From positions 1-64,000 of the forward strand of contig NZ_JADG01000007.1 of the NCBI RefSeq assembly GCF_000518265.1: DNA of 64,000 bases, given 5' to 3'. The notes beneath the pieces are model-generated. The model saw only the letters and a program-made list of their open reading frames with translations. It had not been told where the DNA came from and ran no database searches. Positions 7,173-15,578 of this stretch are shown piece after piece (position 1 is the first letter of the stretch; each line of letters starts with the position of its first letter). The stretch comes from Actinomadura oligospora ATCC 43269 (GTDB taxonomy: Bacteria > Actinomycetota > Actinomycetes > Streptosporangiales > Streptosporangiaceae). The position numbers and the translations under genes are program-made.

Positions 7173-8345
7173 TCAGGCGAGTGTGGCGCGGAACACCTCT
7201 CCCTCGCCGGTCAGCGCGACCGGCCCGCCCCGGAAGGGGACGAACAGCGCCTCACCGCGCCGCAGCTCCTCGGCGCGGCCGTCCCGGGTGACGGTGACCT
7301 GACCGTCCAGGCACAGGAGCGCGCTCGGGCCCGGCCGGTCCAGGACGATCTTCTCCGCCCCCGGCACGCACCGCGTGAGCCGGAACGCCGCCGCCGGGGA
7401 CGGGAACACGCCCTCGCCGTTCGGCGCGGGCACGGCCTTCCGCGGAACCGGGTCGAACGCCCCGAAATCGGCGACGGCCAGCACCTCGGCGACGTCCACG
7501 TGCTTGGGCGTCAGGCCGCCTCGGAGCACGTTGTCCGAGCTGGCGAGGATCTCCACGGCCGTCCCGCGCAGGTAGGCGTGCAGCGTGCGCGGCGGCACGT
7601 TCAGCGCCTCGCCCGGCTCCAGCCGGACGAGGTTCATCAGCAGCGAGGTGACCGGCCCGGTGTCGTCCGGGTGCAGCTCCGCGAGCAGCTCGACCACCCG
7701 GTAGGGCTCGCCGTCGAGCCCCGCGCACGCCTTCCGGACGTCCTCGACCAGCGCGCCCCTCAGCCCGGACGGCCAGGTGAGCAGCATCTCGACGGCCCGC
7801 TTGGCGTCCCCCGCCGCGAGGGCCGCGACGACCTCGTCCAGCTCCGGGACGCCCAGCGCCCCGACCAGCCCGGCGGCCTCCCGCGGCTCCCGGAGCCCGC
7901 ACAGCGCGTCGAACGTCGTCAGGGCGCACACCATCTCGGGCTTGGCCGAGTCGTCCCGGTAATTGCGATCAGGGGCGTCCGGGGCGAGCCCGGCGGCGTT
8001 CTCCCGCGCGAACCCCTCCCGCGCCTGCCGCTCGTCCGGATGCACCTGAAGCGACAGCGGGTGCTCGACCGCGAGCACCTTGAGGAGGAACGGCAGCCGC
8101 TCCCCCGCGTCCGGCCCCAGCGCCGCGTGGACGTCCCCCGCGATGTACTGGGGCAGCGTCCGCCCGTCCCCGCGCAGCCGCGCCGGGGCGTCCGGATGCG
8201 CCCCGACCCACAGCTCGGCCTGGGGCTCGTCCCCGGGCACGCGTCCGAGCAGCTCGGCCAGCACCGTCCGCGAGCCCCAGGCATAGCAGCGGACGGTGCA
8301 GTCGAGCCGCACGAGCGCGGCAGACGTCGTCACGGCAGTTTCCAT
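7173..8345 (-). CDS. manA: Mannose-6-phosphate isomerase, class I
   Basis: A 390-residue type I phosphomannose isomerase interconverting mannose-6-phosphate and fructose-6-phosphate, feeding GDP-mannose and cell-wall glycan synthesis. Zinc ligands are recognisable: Gln and His in LSLQVHPDE (residues 100 and 102), Glu in AKPEMVCAL (about 137), and His in PRTLHAYLRG. The conserved N-terminal YAWGSRT is present. The C-terminal cupin region (RRGEALFVPFRGGPV) is also seen. I chose ATG 8345 (METAVTT) over an upstream frame start. It heads a minus-strand set with the thioesterase and the 58-residue gene. Confidence 0.93.
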   Translation of the reverse strand: METAVTTSAALVRLDCTVRCYAWGSRTVLAELLGRVPGDEPQAELWVGAHPDAPARLRGDGRTLPQYIAGDVHAALGPDAGERLPFLLKVLAVEHPLSLQVHPDERQAREGFARENAAGLAPDAPDRNYRDDSAKPEMVCALTTFDALCGLREPREAAGLVGALGVPELDEVVAALAAGDAKRAVEMLLTWPSGLRGALVEDVRKACAGLDGEPYRVVELLAELHPDDTGPVTSLLMNLVRLEPGEALNVPPRTLHAYLRGTAVEILASSDNVLRGGLTPKHVDVAEVLAVADFGAFDPVPRKAVPAPNGEGVFPSPAAAFRLTRCVPGAEKIVLDRPGPSALLCLDGQVTVTRDGRAEELRRGEALFVPFRGGPVALTGEGEVFRATLA

Positions 8346-8449
8346 CCCGTATGGGATACCGCACGGCGTCCCTCTCCGCATACTCGGACCGCCGTTCCGG
8401 GCCCGGGAAGGAGACGGCGAGGGACCCGTCAGGGCCCGCCCGGGTGGGG

Positions 8450-9445
8450 CTAGAAGGACTCGTCGAAGGCGACGGAGCCCTCGACCCCGATCTGGTAGGC
8501 GGAAACCCGGCGTTCGAAGAAGTTGGAGAGCTCCTGGACGTCCTGGAGCTCCATGAACGCGAAGGGGTTGGCCGTGCCGTAGCGGGCGGGGAGGCCGAGG
8601 CGGGTGAGGCGCTGGTCGGCGACGTACTCCAGGTAGCGGCGCATGTCGTCGGCGCTCATGCCGGGCATGCCGTCGCCGCAGAGGTCGCGGGCGAAGGCGA
8701 GTTCGGCCTCGACGGCCTCCTCGATCATGCGGGTGACCGAGGCGGTGAGGTCGGCGTCGAAGAGGTCCGGCTCCTCGGCGCGGACGGTGTCCACGACGGA
8801 GAACGCGAACTCCATGTGCATGGACTCGTCGCGGAAGACCCAGTTCGTCCCGGACGCGAGGCCGTTCAGCAGGCCGCGGGAGCGCAGCCAGTAGACGTAG
8901 GCGAACGCGCCGTAGAAGAACAGGCCCTCGATGCAGGCGGCGAAGCAGATGAGGTTGAGCAGGAACGCGCGGCGGTCGTCGCGGGTGGTGAGCTCGTCCA
9001 GCTTGCCGATCGAGTCGATCCAGCGGAAGCAGAACTCGGCCTTGGCCCGGATGGACGGGATGTGCTCGATCGCGGCGAACGCCTTGACGCGCTCGTCGTG
9101 GTCGGGCAGGTAGGTGTCCAGCAGGGTCAGGTAGAACTGGACGTGGACGGCCTCCTCGAACAGCTGCCGGGACAGGTAGAGGCGGGCCTCCGGCGCGTTC
9201 ACGTGCTTGTAGAGGTTGAGCACGAGGTTGTTGGCGACGATCGAGTCGCCCGTCGCGAAGAACGCGACCAGGCGGTTGACCAGGTGCAGTTCCTCGGGCG
9301 TGAGGCGGGCCAGGTCGGCGAGGTCGGACGCGAGGTCCACCTCCTCGACCGTCCAGGTGTTGCGGATGGCGGCGCGGTAGCGCTCGTAGAAGTCGGGATA
9401 GCGCATGGGCCGCAGGGTGAGGTCCATGCCGGGGTCGAGCAGCAT
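8450..9445 (-). CDS. nrdB: Ribonucleotide reductase beta subunit, class Ia-type
   Basis: A 331-residue radical-generating subunit of aerobic ribonucleotide reductase. Di-iron ligands are visible as Asp in FFATGDSIV (about 67), Glu and His in FEEAVHVQF (98, 101), Glu in CIEGLFFYG (about 173), and Glu/His in RDESMHMEF (207, 210). By spacing from the first histidine, Tyr105 is the likely radical site. ATG 9445 has GGAG nine bases upstream; an in-frame GTG at 9469, six bases after the nrdA stop, gives a start more like Streptomyces homologues. It is the second gene of the nrdA-nrdB operon and falls under the upstream cobalamin riboswitch. Confidence 0.94.
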   Translation of the reverse strand: MLLDPGMDLTLRPMRYPDFYERYRAAIRNTWTVEEVDLASDLADLARLTPEELHLVNRLVAFFATGDSIVANNLVLNLYKHVNAPEARLYLSRQLFEEAVHVQFYLTLLDTYLPDHDERVKAFAAIEHIPSIRAKAEFCFRWIDSIGKLDELTTRDDRRAFLLNLICFAACIEGLFFYGAFAYVYWLRSRGLLNGLASGTNWVFRDESMHMEFAFSVVDTVRAEEPDLFDADLTASVTRMIEEAVEAELAFARDLCGDGMPGMSADDMRRYLEYVADQRLTRLGLPARYGTANPFAFMELQDVQELSNFFERRVSAYQIGVEGSVAFDESF

Positions 9446-9474
9446 TTCCTTGGTCTCCGGTTCTTCCACGCCGC

Positions 9475-11769
9475 TTACTGGCAGGCTTCGCAGGTCTCGG
9501 GGTTCTCGAGCGAGCAGATGACCGCTTCGGTCGCCGAGACGGTGGTCTGCGCGATGCGCGTCGCGGGACGGCTGCGCAGGTAGTAGGTGGTCTTGACGCC
9601 GCTGCGCCAGGCGTAGGCGTACATCGAGGAGAGCTTCCCGATGGTCGGGGTCTCCATGAACAGGTTCAGCGACTGGGACTGGTCGATGAACGGCGTCCGG
9701 GCGGCGGCGAGGTCGATCAGCGCCTTCTGCGGCAGCTCCCAGGCCGTCCGGTAGAGGACGCGGACGTCGTCCGGGAGGTCGGCGAGGCCCTGGACGCTGC
9801 CGTTCGCGCGCTTGATCGCCTCGCGGACCTCGGGCAGCCACAGGCCCTCGGCCTTCAGGTCCCGGACGAGGTACTGGTTGATCTGCAGGAACTCGCCGGA
9901 CAGCGTCTCGCGCTTGAACAGGTTGGACACCTGCGGCTCGATGCACTCGTAGCAGCCCGCGATGGACGCGATGGTCGCGGTCGGGGCGACGGCGATGAGC
10001 AGCGAGTTGCGCAGGCCGGTGCGGGCGACGCGGGCGCGGAGGGCGTCCCAGGCGTCCGGACGGGTGATCGCGGCGTCCGGGAAGTGGTCGATGTGCAGCT
10101 GGCCGCGCGCGGTGCGGGTCTGGTCGTAGGCCGGGTGCGGGCCGTGCGCCTCGGCCAGGTCGGCGGACGCGCCGTACGCGGCGAGGGAGATCTCCTCGGC
10201 GATGCGGGTGGAGAGCGTCCTGGCCTCGTCCGAGTCGAAGGGGAGGCGGAGCTTGAAGAACACGTCCGCGAGGCCCATGACGCCGAGGCCCATGGGACGC
10301 CACTTCTTGTTCGCCTTCTCGGCCTCGCCGGTCGGGTAGAAGCCGCGGTCGATCGTCCGGTCCAGGAAGCGGACGGCGGTGCGGACGGTCGCGCGGAGGC
10401 GCTCCCAGTCGACCGTCCCGCCGGGGAGGACGTGCGCGCCGAGGTTGATCGAGCCGAGGTTGCAGACGGCGGTCTCGCCGTCGCTGGTCACCTCGAGGAT
10501 CTCGGTGCACAGGTTGGACAGGTGGACGACGTTGCCCTTCTCCGCCGTCTGGTTGCAGGCGCGGTTGGAGATGTCCTTGAAGGTCATCCAGCCGTTGCCG
10601 GTCTCGGCGAGGGTCCGCATCATGCGGCCGTAGAGGCGGCGCGCGGAGATCGTCCGGACGGCCTTCCCCGCGGCCTCGGCGGCGCGGTAGGCGCGGTCGA
10701 AGTCGTCGCCGTAGAGGTCGGTCAGCTCGGGGGTGACCTTGGGGTCGAACAGCGACCAGTCCTCGTCGCGCTCGACGCGGCGCATGAACTCGTCCGGGAT
10801 CCAGTTGGCGAGGTTCAGGTTGTGCGTGCGGCGGGCGTCCTCGCCGGTGTTGTCGCGCAGCTCCAGGAACTCCTCGACGTCGGCGTGCCACGGCTCCAGG
10901 TACACGCAGGCCGCGCCCTTGCGGCGTCCGCCCTGGTTGACCGCCGCGACCGACGAGTCGAGCGTCCGCAGCCACGGGACGATCCCGTTCGACAGGCCGT
11001 TGGTGCCCTGGATGAGCGAGCCGCGCGACCGGACCCGCGTCCACGAGACGCCGATGCCGCCCGCGTACTTGCTGAGCCGCGCGACCTGCGCGTACCGCTC
11101 GTAGATCGACTCCAGCTCGTCGCGCGGCGCGTCCAGCAGGAAGCAGGACGACAGCTGCGACCGGCGGGCGGCGCTGTTGAACAGCGTCGGCGAGGACGGC
11201 AGGTACGACAGCGTCGACAGCAGCCCGTACAGCTCCCGGACGTCGTCGACCGTCTCGGCGAGCCCGACCGCGACGCGCATCAGGAAGAACTGCGGCCGTT
11301 CCAGGACGCGCCGGGTCCTCGGGTGCCGCCACAGGTAGCGGTCGTAGACGGTGCGCAGGCCGAAGTACTCGAACCGGTCGTCGGCGGACTCGTCCACCAG
11401 CGCGTTCAGCGCGTCCGCGTTGGCGGCGACGAACGCGGCGGGCGCGTCGGCCATCAGGCCCTCGCGGTGCGCGGCGGCGGCCGACTCGGCGAACGTGCGG
11501 ACGCCCTGGGACGCGGCCTCCTCGGCGATGTGCGCGTTCAGCAGGCGCGCGGCGACCCTGGAGTACGCGGGCTCGACCGCGACCAGCGCGGCGGCCTCGC
11601 CGATCGCCTGTTCCCGCAGCCCGGCGACGTCCGTGGCCGCGTCCGTGCCGCGGACCGCCGCGAGGACCCGTCCCGGTTCGGCGTCCGCGAGGCCCGCGCA
11701 GGCCCGTCCGACCTCGGCCTCAAGCACACCCCGCGCGGTCTCCACCGGCGCGTCCAGCTGCTGCGTCAT
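9475..11769 (-). CDS. nrdA: Ribonucleotide reductase alpha subunit, class Ia-type
   Basis: A 764-residue catalytic subunit reducing ribonucleoside diphosphates to deoxy forms. Key residues are visible: Cys209 in SSCFLL, Asn419, Cys421 and Glu423 in NLCTEI, Cys436 in CNLGSINL, and the C-terminal thiol pair Cys760/Cys763 in ETCEACQ that takes electrons from thioredoxin. The first 100 residues replace or degenerate the ATP-cone region, so allosteric control may differ. ATG 11769 is preceded by GAAGAGGG. The 5' leader carries a cobalamin riboswitch, implying shut-off when B12 is plentiful and a class II enzyme can work. Confidence 0.95.
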   Translation of the reverse strand: MTQQLDAPVETARGVLEAEVGRACAGLADAEPGRVLAAVRGTDAATDVAGLREQAIGEAAALVAVEPAYSRVAARLLNAHIAEEAASQGVRTFAESAAAAHREGLMADAPAAFVAANADALNALVDESADDRFEYFGLRTVYDRYLWRHPRTRRVLERPQFFLMRVAVGLAETVDDVRELYGLLSTLSYLPSSPTLFNSAARRSQLSSCFLLDAPRDELESIYERYAQVARLSKYAGGIGVSWTRVRSRGSLIQGTNGLSNGIVPWLRTLDSSVAAVNQGGRRKGAACVYLEPWHADVEEFLELRDNTGEDARRTHNLNLANWIPDEFMRRVERDEDWSLFDPKVTPELTDLYGDDFDRAYRAAEAAGKAVRTISARRLYGRMMRTLAETGNGWMTFKDISNRACNQTAEKGNVVHLSNLCTEILEVTSDGETAVCNLGSINLGAHVLPGGTVDWERLRATVRTAVRFLDRTIDRGFYPTGEAEKANKKWRPMGLGVMGLADVFFKLRLPFDSDEARTLSTRIAEEISLAAYGASADLAEAHGPHPAYDQTRTARGQLHIDHFPDAAITRPDAWDALRARVARTGLRNSLLIAVAPTATIASIAGCYECIEPQVSNLFKRETLSGEFLQINQYLVRDLKAEGLWLPEVREAIKRANGSVQGLADLPDDVRVLYRTAWELPQKALIDLAAARTPFIDQSQSLNLFMETPTIGKLSSMYAYAWRSGVKTTYYLRSRPATRIAQTTVSATEAVICSLENPETCEACQ

Positions 11770-11949
11770 GTGCCCTCTTCCCCTCGCATCACCCTCGCGG
11801 GGGCGGCCGGGGCGAGCGCGCGTCACCGGCCCCGGTCGTCGGCCGCCGGGCCCCGGCTCGGGCCGGGTCCGCGGGCGGCGCCCCGTGACGTCCGGGCAGG
11901 CTCGCGCGCTCGTCCTCCGGCCTCCCGCGAGGCTCTCGGACGATCCGTC

Positions 11950-12128
11950 GTGCGGGCAGGTCTTCGGACTCGCGGGCACGGCCGACGCCTCTCGCGTCGC
12001 CTGGCCTACTGACCGTCGCTTCCCGGTCCGCGCTCGGCGGATCCAGTGCTCATGACGGCGGTCGTTCCCGCTCACCGCTGCGGGGCAGTCCCGGATTTCC
12101 ACCGGGTTCCCTCTTGCGACGCCCGCAC
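11950..12128 (-). promoter_or_regulatory. Cobalamin (B12) riboswitch in the nrdA leader
   Basis: The minus-strand RNA has the conserved cobalamin aptamer blocks: GGTGGAAATCCGGGACTG, CCCCGCAGCGGTGA with GGGAACG, and near the 3' side AGTCCGAAGACCTGCC. The outer P1 stem is an 8-bp perfect pairing of GTGCGGGC (from 12121-12128) with GCCCGCAC (from 11950-11957). The aptamer sits about 180 bases upstream of nrdA. B12 riboswitches that repress class Ia nrdAB are established in Streptomyces, where a B12-dependent class II enzyme takes over; the same logic is inferred here. Confidence 0.93.
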
Positions 12129-12218
12129 CACCGCTCGACGCGTGGCGGCGCGGAGCGGCGGTGCGGGCGAACCAGCACGGGACTTGACCCTACATCTTGA
12201 GGCGACGCACTTTGCAAC

Positions 12219-12245
12219 CCCAACATGTTGGGCGTGTTCGAACAC
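12219..12245. promoter_or_regulatory. Two adjacent perfect palindromes upstream of the nrdA promoter
   Basis: CCCAACATGTTGGG (12219-12232) and GTGTTCGAACAC (12234-12245) are perfect palindromes one base apart, with centres 14 bases apart. They lie just upstream of the candidate -35 of the nrdA leader and within 60-85 bases of the divergent gene. Paired boxes upstream of nrd operons are typical of the repressor NrdR, whose sites are short imperfect palindromes around an ACA...TGT core, so NrdR binding is a reasonable guess. The second is not a LexA box, which needs GAAC-N4-GTTC order. Confidence 0.5.
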
Positions 12246-12301
12246 CTATCCGGGGGGCCAGGTGGGCGGCGCGGCGCGGGGATGGCACCATTGGGGGCGA
12301 C

Positions 12302-13018
12302 ATGACCGCCGCCCTGCCCCGCCGGTCCGCGGCCTCGCCGGGCCCGTCCGCGACCTCGATCCACCGGCCGAACCTCCGCCTCGCGCGCGCCCTGGTGTTC
12401 TCCACCGTGTGCGTCGCGCTGGCGACGCTCGGCCATGCCCTGGCGGCCTCGACGGCCGTCCCGGCCTGGGCGGCGCTGACCGGTTTCGCCGGGGTGCTCG
12501 CGGTCACCTACGCGCTGACCGGCCACGAGCGGTCGCTGCCGACGATCGCGGGCGGGCTCGTCGGCGGGCAGTTCGCCCTGCACACGCTGTACGCGAGCGC
12601 GTGCGGGTCCTGCGCGCCCGTTTCGCACCCCGTGGGCGGGAGTGTGGGCGGGACTGTGGGTGGGATCTCGTCCATGCACGACGGCCACCACATGGCGGTG
12701 GTCGTCGCGTCGCACGGGCCGGGCGCGGCGATGACGTTCGCGCATGTCGTGGCGGGTCTCGTGTCGGGCTGGTGGCTGTGGCGCGGCGAACGCGCCGCGT
12801 GGACGCTGGCCCGCCGGATCGCCTCGTTCGCGGACCGGCCCGTCCGGGTGTTGCTGGCGCTGCTGGCCGCCGCGTCCGAGGTCGTCGCGCCGCCTCCGGT
12901 GCGCGGTGTGGTCGTTTCGGGCTTTGCGCCTGCTGCGGCACTTAGGCGCGCTCTGCGACATCAGGTCGTGCGGCGCGGGCCGCCGGTTCTCCGTTCTCTC
13001 GGCTTCACGACCGCCTGA
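12302..13018 (+). CDS. Membrane protein with His-rich loop, upstream of CopC
   Basis: A 238-residue membrane protein. Hydrophobic segments lie near residues 28-48 (ARALVFSTVCVALATLGHAL), 55-70, 82-100 and 143-160. Between the third and fourth is SSMHDGHHMAVVVASHG, a histidine/methionine-rich loop suited to metal binding. The C-terminal 70 residues are cytoplasmic-looking and Arg-rich. It is followed after 118 bases by a CopC-domain gene, so a role in copper or another metal's handling at the membrane is inferred. ATG 12302 has GGGGGCG just upstream. No defined family is recognised. Confidence 0.7.
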   Translation: MTAALPRRSAASPGPSATSIHRPNLRLARALVFSTVCVALATLGHALAASTAVPAWAALTGFAGVLAVTYALTGHERSLPTIAGGLVGGQFALHTLYASACGSCAPVSHPVGGSVGGTVGGISSMHDGHHMAVVVASHGPGAAMTFAHVVAGLVSGWWLWRGERAAWTLARRIASFADRPVRVLLALLAAASEVVAPPPVRGVVVSGFAPAAALRRALRHQVVRRGPPVLRSLGFTTA

Positions 13019-13136
13019 TCCGCCTTCCGGACGGGCCGGTCGTCGCCGCGCGCCGGGTCACCCGCGCGCGGTTTCCGGATCGCTACCGGACGTGGTTTCA
13101 GCCCGTCCGGTTCTCCTGCCTGAACGGAGTTCCCCT

Positions 13137-13712
13137 ATGTCTTCCAAGGTTCACGCGCCTCTGGTGCGCGCGCGGCGGATCGGTGTCGTGGCGGCGCTGG
13201 CGGGCGTCTCGCTCGCCGGGTTCGTCCCGTCCGCGTCCGCGCACACCGCGCTGAAGAAGTCCGATCCGGCGTCGGGCGCGACGGTCGCGTCCCCGTCGAA
13301 GATCACCCTCACGTACTCGGAGCCGGTCGGGCACCCGAAGATCATCCTCACGGACGCGTCCGGCGGACGGCACGAGGCGGGTTCCGCGCGCGCCGTGGAC
13401 AACGTCGTCACCGAGGACGTCAAGGGACCGCTGTCCGACGGCGTCTACACGGTCGGCTGGCGCGCCGTCTCCGACGACGGCCATCCGGTGACGGGCGAGT
13501 TCACGTTCACCGTGAAGGGCTCGCCGTCCACCTCCCCGTCGGCGTCGGCGTCCTCGGCGGCGTCCGCGCCTGTGTCCGCGGCTCCGTCGGAGTCCTCCTC
13601 GTCGTCGGACGGCGGCGGAAGCGCGGGCTGGTTGTGGATCGGGCTCGGCGCGGTCGTCCTCGCGGCGATCGGCGGCGTCGTCGCCTGGACGCGCCGCTCC
13701 CGCACGAGCTGA
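13137..13712 (+). CDS. copC: CopC-domain copper-binding protein, membrane anchored
   Basis: A 191-residue exported protein. A Sec signal ends at PSASA, so the mature chain begins with His36 (HTALKKSDPASG), the classic CopC start in which the free N-terminal histidine helps bind Cu(II). A second ligand candidate is His116 in SDDGHPVTGEF, also a family hallmark. The CopC beta-barrel covers about 36-128. A Ser/Ala linker (about 130-160) leads to one transmembrane helix (WLWIGLGAVVLAAIGGVVAW) and an Arg-rich tail. It likely holds copper outside the membrane, probably with the upstream His-loop membrane protein. ATG 13137 follows CGGAG. Confidence 0.88.
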   Translation: MSSKVHAPLVRARRIGVVAALAGVSLAGFVPSASAHTALKKSDPASGATVASPSKITLTYSEPVGHPKIILTDASGGRHEAGSARAVDNVVTEDVKGPLSDGVYTVGWRAVSDDGHPVTGEFTFTVKGSPSTSPSASASSAASAPVSAAPSESSSSSDGGGSAGWLWIGLGAVVLAAIGGVVAWTRRSRTS

Positions 13713-13723
13713 CGGATCGTCCC

Positions 13724-13753
13724 GGGAGGGTGGCCGGATCCGGCCATCCTCCC
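13724..13753 (+). terminator. 30-bp hairpin after copC
   Basis: GGGAGGGTGGCCGG and CCGGCCATCCTCCC form a 30-bp near-perfect palindrome with one wobble pair, 12 bases after the copC stop. No T-run follows, as is common in actinomycete terminators. Confidence 0.7.
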
Positions 13754-13800
13754 GAAATGATTACTTGATTACATCCCCTGGCGCTGCCAGAGTGATCATC

Positions 13801-14292
13801 ATGAACGAGGAACAAGGCGGACACGAGTCCGACGCCGTCCCGACGCTGTTCGCGTGGGCGGGCGGCGAGGAGGCGTTCCAGCGGCTCACCGAGGTCTTCT
13901 ACGGGCACGTGCTCAAGGACGACCTGATCGGCCCGCTGTTCGCGCACATGGACAAGGACCACCCGAGGTACGTGGCGATGTGGCTCGCCGAGGTGTTCGG
14001 CGGCCCGGAGCGGTACAGCGAGGAGCGCGGCGGATACCACCACATGGTCCGCCAGCACCTCGGCAAGGCGATCACCGAGCCGCAGCGCCGCCGCTGGGTG
14101 AGCCTGCTGATGGACGCCGCCGACGAGGTCGGCCTGCCGGACGACCCCGAGTTCCGCGCCGCGTTCGCGGGCTACATCGAGTGGGGCACCCGGATCGCGC
14201 TCACCAACTCGCAGCCGGACGCGACCCCGCCCCTCGAAGCCCCCGTGCCGCACTGGGGCTGGGGCGTCGCGCCGCCGTACATCCCGTCCTGA
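13801..14292 (+). CDS. Group II truncated haemoglobin (GlbO-like)
   Basis: A 163-residue truncated haemoglobin. Compared with mycobacterial GlbO, Tyr34 in EVFYGHV is the B10 tyrosine that bonds to bound oxygen, His86 in MVRQHLGKAI is the proximal F8 haem ligand, and Trp99 in RRRWVSLL is the group II G8 tryptophan. FGGPERYSEERGGYHHM is the typical E-helix block. The first 15 residues and the Pro-rich last 20 (PVPHWGWGVAPPYIPS) extend the core. Likely roles are oxygen or NO chemistry near the membrane. The start is ATG 13801; a GTG nine bases upstream in frame is possible and no strong ribosome site is visible. Confidence 0.88.
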   Translation: MNEEQGGHESDAVPTLFAWAGGEEAFQRLTEVFYGHVLKDDLIGPLFAHMDKDHPRYVAMWLAEVFGGPERYSEERGGYHHMVRQHLGKAITEPQRRRWVSLLMDAADEVGLPDDPEFRAAFAGYIEWGTRIALTNSQPDATPPLEAPVPHWGWGVAPPYIPS

Positions 14293-14423
14293 GGCGGCGT
14301 GCGGGACGCGTCCGCCCCGGCGACGCGTCCCGCTCGGCCTGTCTCGGTCTCTGTCGTTGAACGGTCGATGAGGCGTCGGTTTTCCGCCAGCGAGGGGGCC
14401 CCGCGCGGCACAGACTCGAACAC

Positions 14424-15167
14424 ATGAGCAACGAGATCGAGAACAAGGTCGCGCTGGTCACGGGCGGAAGCCGGGGCATCGGCGCGGCGGTCGCCGTGCG
14501 TCTCGCGGAGGCCGGGGCCGACGTGGCGTTCACCTACCAGAGCAACGACGAGGCGGCCGGGAAGGTCGTCGAGAAGATCAAGCAGACCGGCCGCCGGGCC
14601 CTGGCGATCAGGGCCGACGGCGCGGACGCCGCCGCCGTCGTCGCGGCCGTGGACGAGACCGCCGAGACGTTCGGGCGGTTCGACATCCTGGTCAACAACG
14701 CCGCGGCGTTCATCGTCGCGCCCGTCGACCAGATCGGCGCGGACCAGCTGGAGCAGACGATCGCGCTGAACATCCGGGCGCCGTTCGTCGCGGCGCAGGC
14801 CGCCGTCCGGCACATGGCGGACGGCGGGCGGATCGTCAGCGTCGGCAGCAACGTGGCCGAGCACACGCCGTTCCCCGGCTTCTCGCTCTACGCGATGAGC
14901 AAGACGGCGCTGACCGGCATGACCAAGGGCCTCGCGCGCGACCTCGGCCCGCGCGGGATCACCGTCAACGTCGTCCACCCCGGCCCGACCGACACCGACC
15001 TGAACCCGGCGGACGGCGAGAACGCCCCGACCTTCGCGGGGTTCACGGCGCTGAACCGGTACGCCGCGCCGGACGAGATCGCCGCGACGGTCGTCCACCT
15101 GGCCGGTCCGGGCGGCGCGTACGTGACCGGCACCACGATCAGCGTGGACGGCGGGTTCTCCGCCTGA
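14424..15167 (+). CDS. Classical SDR oxidoreductase (FabG-like)
   Basis: A 247-residue classical short-chain dehydrogenase. The cofactor loop TGGSRGIG (residues 14-21), LVNNAA strand (about 90-95), catalytic Ser in VSVGSNVAEH, and YAMSK (Tyr and Lys of the YxxxK pair near 155-159) are all present, as is the closing VTGTTISVDGGFSA of the tetrameric family. It reduces or oxidises a carbonyl/alcohol with NAD(P)(H). An acidic residue does not clearly follow beta-2 (FTYQSND), so NADPH is more likely. Substrate unknown. It precedes the DGPF/ECF42 pair by 48 bases and may be read with it. Confidence 0.87.
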   Translation: MSNEIENKVALVTGGSRGIGAAVAVRLAEAGADVAFTYQSNDEAAGKVVEKIKQTGRRALAIRADGADAAAVVAAVDETAETFGRFDILVNNAAAFIVAPVDQIGADQLEQTIALNIRAPFVAAQAAVRHMADGGRIVSVGSNVAEHTPFPGFSLYAMSKTALTGMTKGLARDLGPRGITVNVVHPGPTDTDLNPADGENAPTFAGFTALNRYAAPDEIAATVVHLAGPGGAYVTGTTISVDGGFSA

Positions 15168-15215
15168 CCCGCGACCAGGGAGAATGGATGTCCCGAACGA
15201 GGAGGGGCATCCGCC

Positions 15216-15578
15216 GTGAAGTACCTCGCGCTGATCTACGGCAACCAGGAGAAGTGGGACGCGATCCCGCCCGAGGTGTTCGCCGACGTGGTCGACAGGC
15301 AGAACGCGTTCAACGCCAAGTACAAGGCGACCGGTGAGCTGGTCGGCGCGTACGGGCTCGGGGACGAGACGAGCGCGCGCCTCGTCCGCCGCGAGAACGG
15401 CGCGCCCGTCGTGACCGACGGGCCGTACCTGGAGACCAAGGAGTACATCGGCAGCCTCTACCTGCTGGACGTCGAGAGCGCCGAGCGGGCCCAGGAGATC
15501 GTCGCCGAGATGCCGCTGGCCGACCGGGAGCCGATCGAGCTCTGGCCCGTCCCGCACGAGGCTCCCGAGGTCCCATGA
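15216..15578 (+). CDS. DGPF (YciI-like) domain protein, partner of ECF42 sigma factor
   Basis: A 120-residue protein of the YCII/DGPF family. The signature reads VTDGPYLETKEYIGSLYLLDV near residues 66-86, equivalent to the DGPFAETKE motif. GTG 15216 follows GAGGAGG. The stop overlaps the ATG of the sigma factor gene (ATGA, 4-nt overlap). Proteins of this type are the conserved genomic partners and, in known cases, targets of ECF42 sigma factors, which have no anti-sigma factor. Its biochemical activity is not established. Confidence 0.88.
   Translation: MKYLALIYGNQEKWDAIPPEVFADVVDRQNAFNAKYKATGELVGAYGLGDETSARLVRRENGAPVVTDGPYLETKEYIGSLYLLDVESAERAQEIVAEMPLADREPIELWPVPHEAPEVP

Larger units (their letters stand above)
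11770..12301. other. 532-base gene-free region: nrdA leader and divergent promoters
   Basis: No protein gene is supported here. On the minus strand it holds, from the outside in, two adjacent palindromes (12219-12245), a possible promoter with TTGCAA at 12212-12217, the cobalamin aptamer (11950-12128) and about 180 bases of GC-rich expression platform with hairpins such as GCCTC-gcgg-GAGGC, then the nrdA ribosome site. The right end also holds the start region of the plus-strand gene at 12302, with GGGGGCG before its ATG. Confidence 0.7.

Noticed and set aside
10084..12012. Long plus-strand frame antisense to nrdA
   Set aside because: The nrdA frame is certain from conserved residues; the antisense product is low-complexity and no family matches.
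12234..12245. GTGTTCGAACAC as a LexA (SOS) box
   Set aside because: Actinobacterial LexA boxes need GAAC-N4-GTTC; here the halves are in reverse order and abut.
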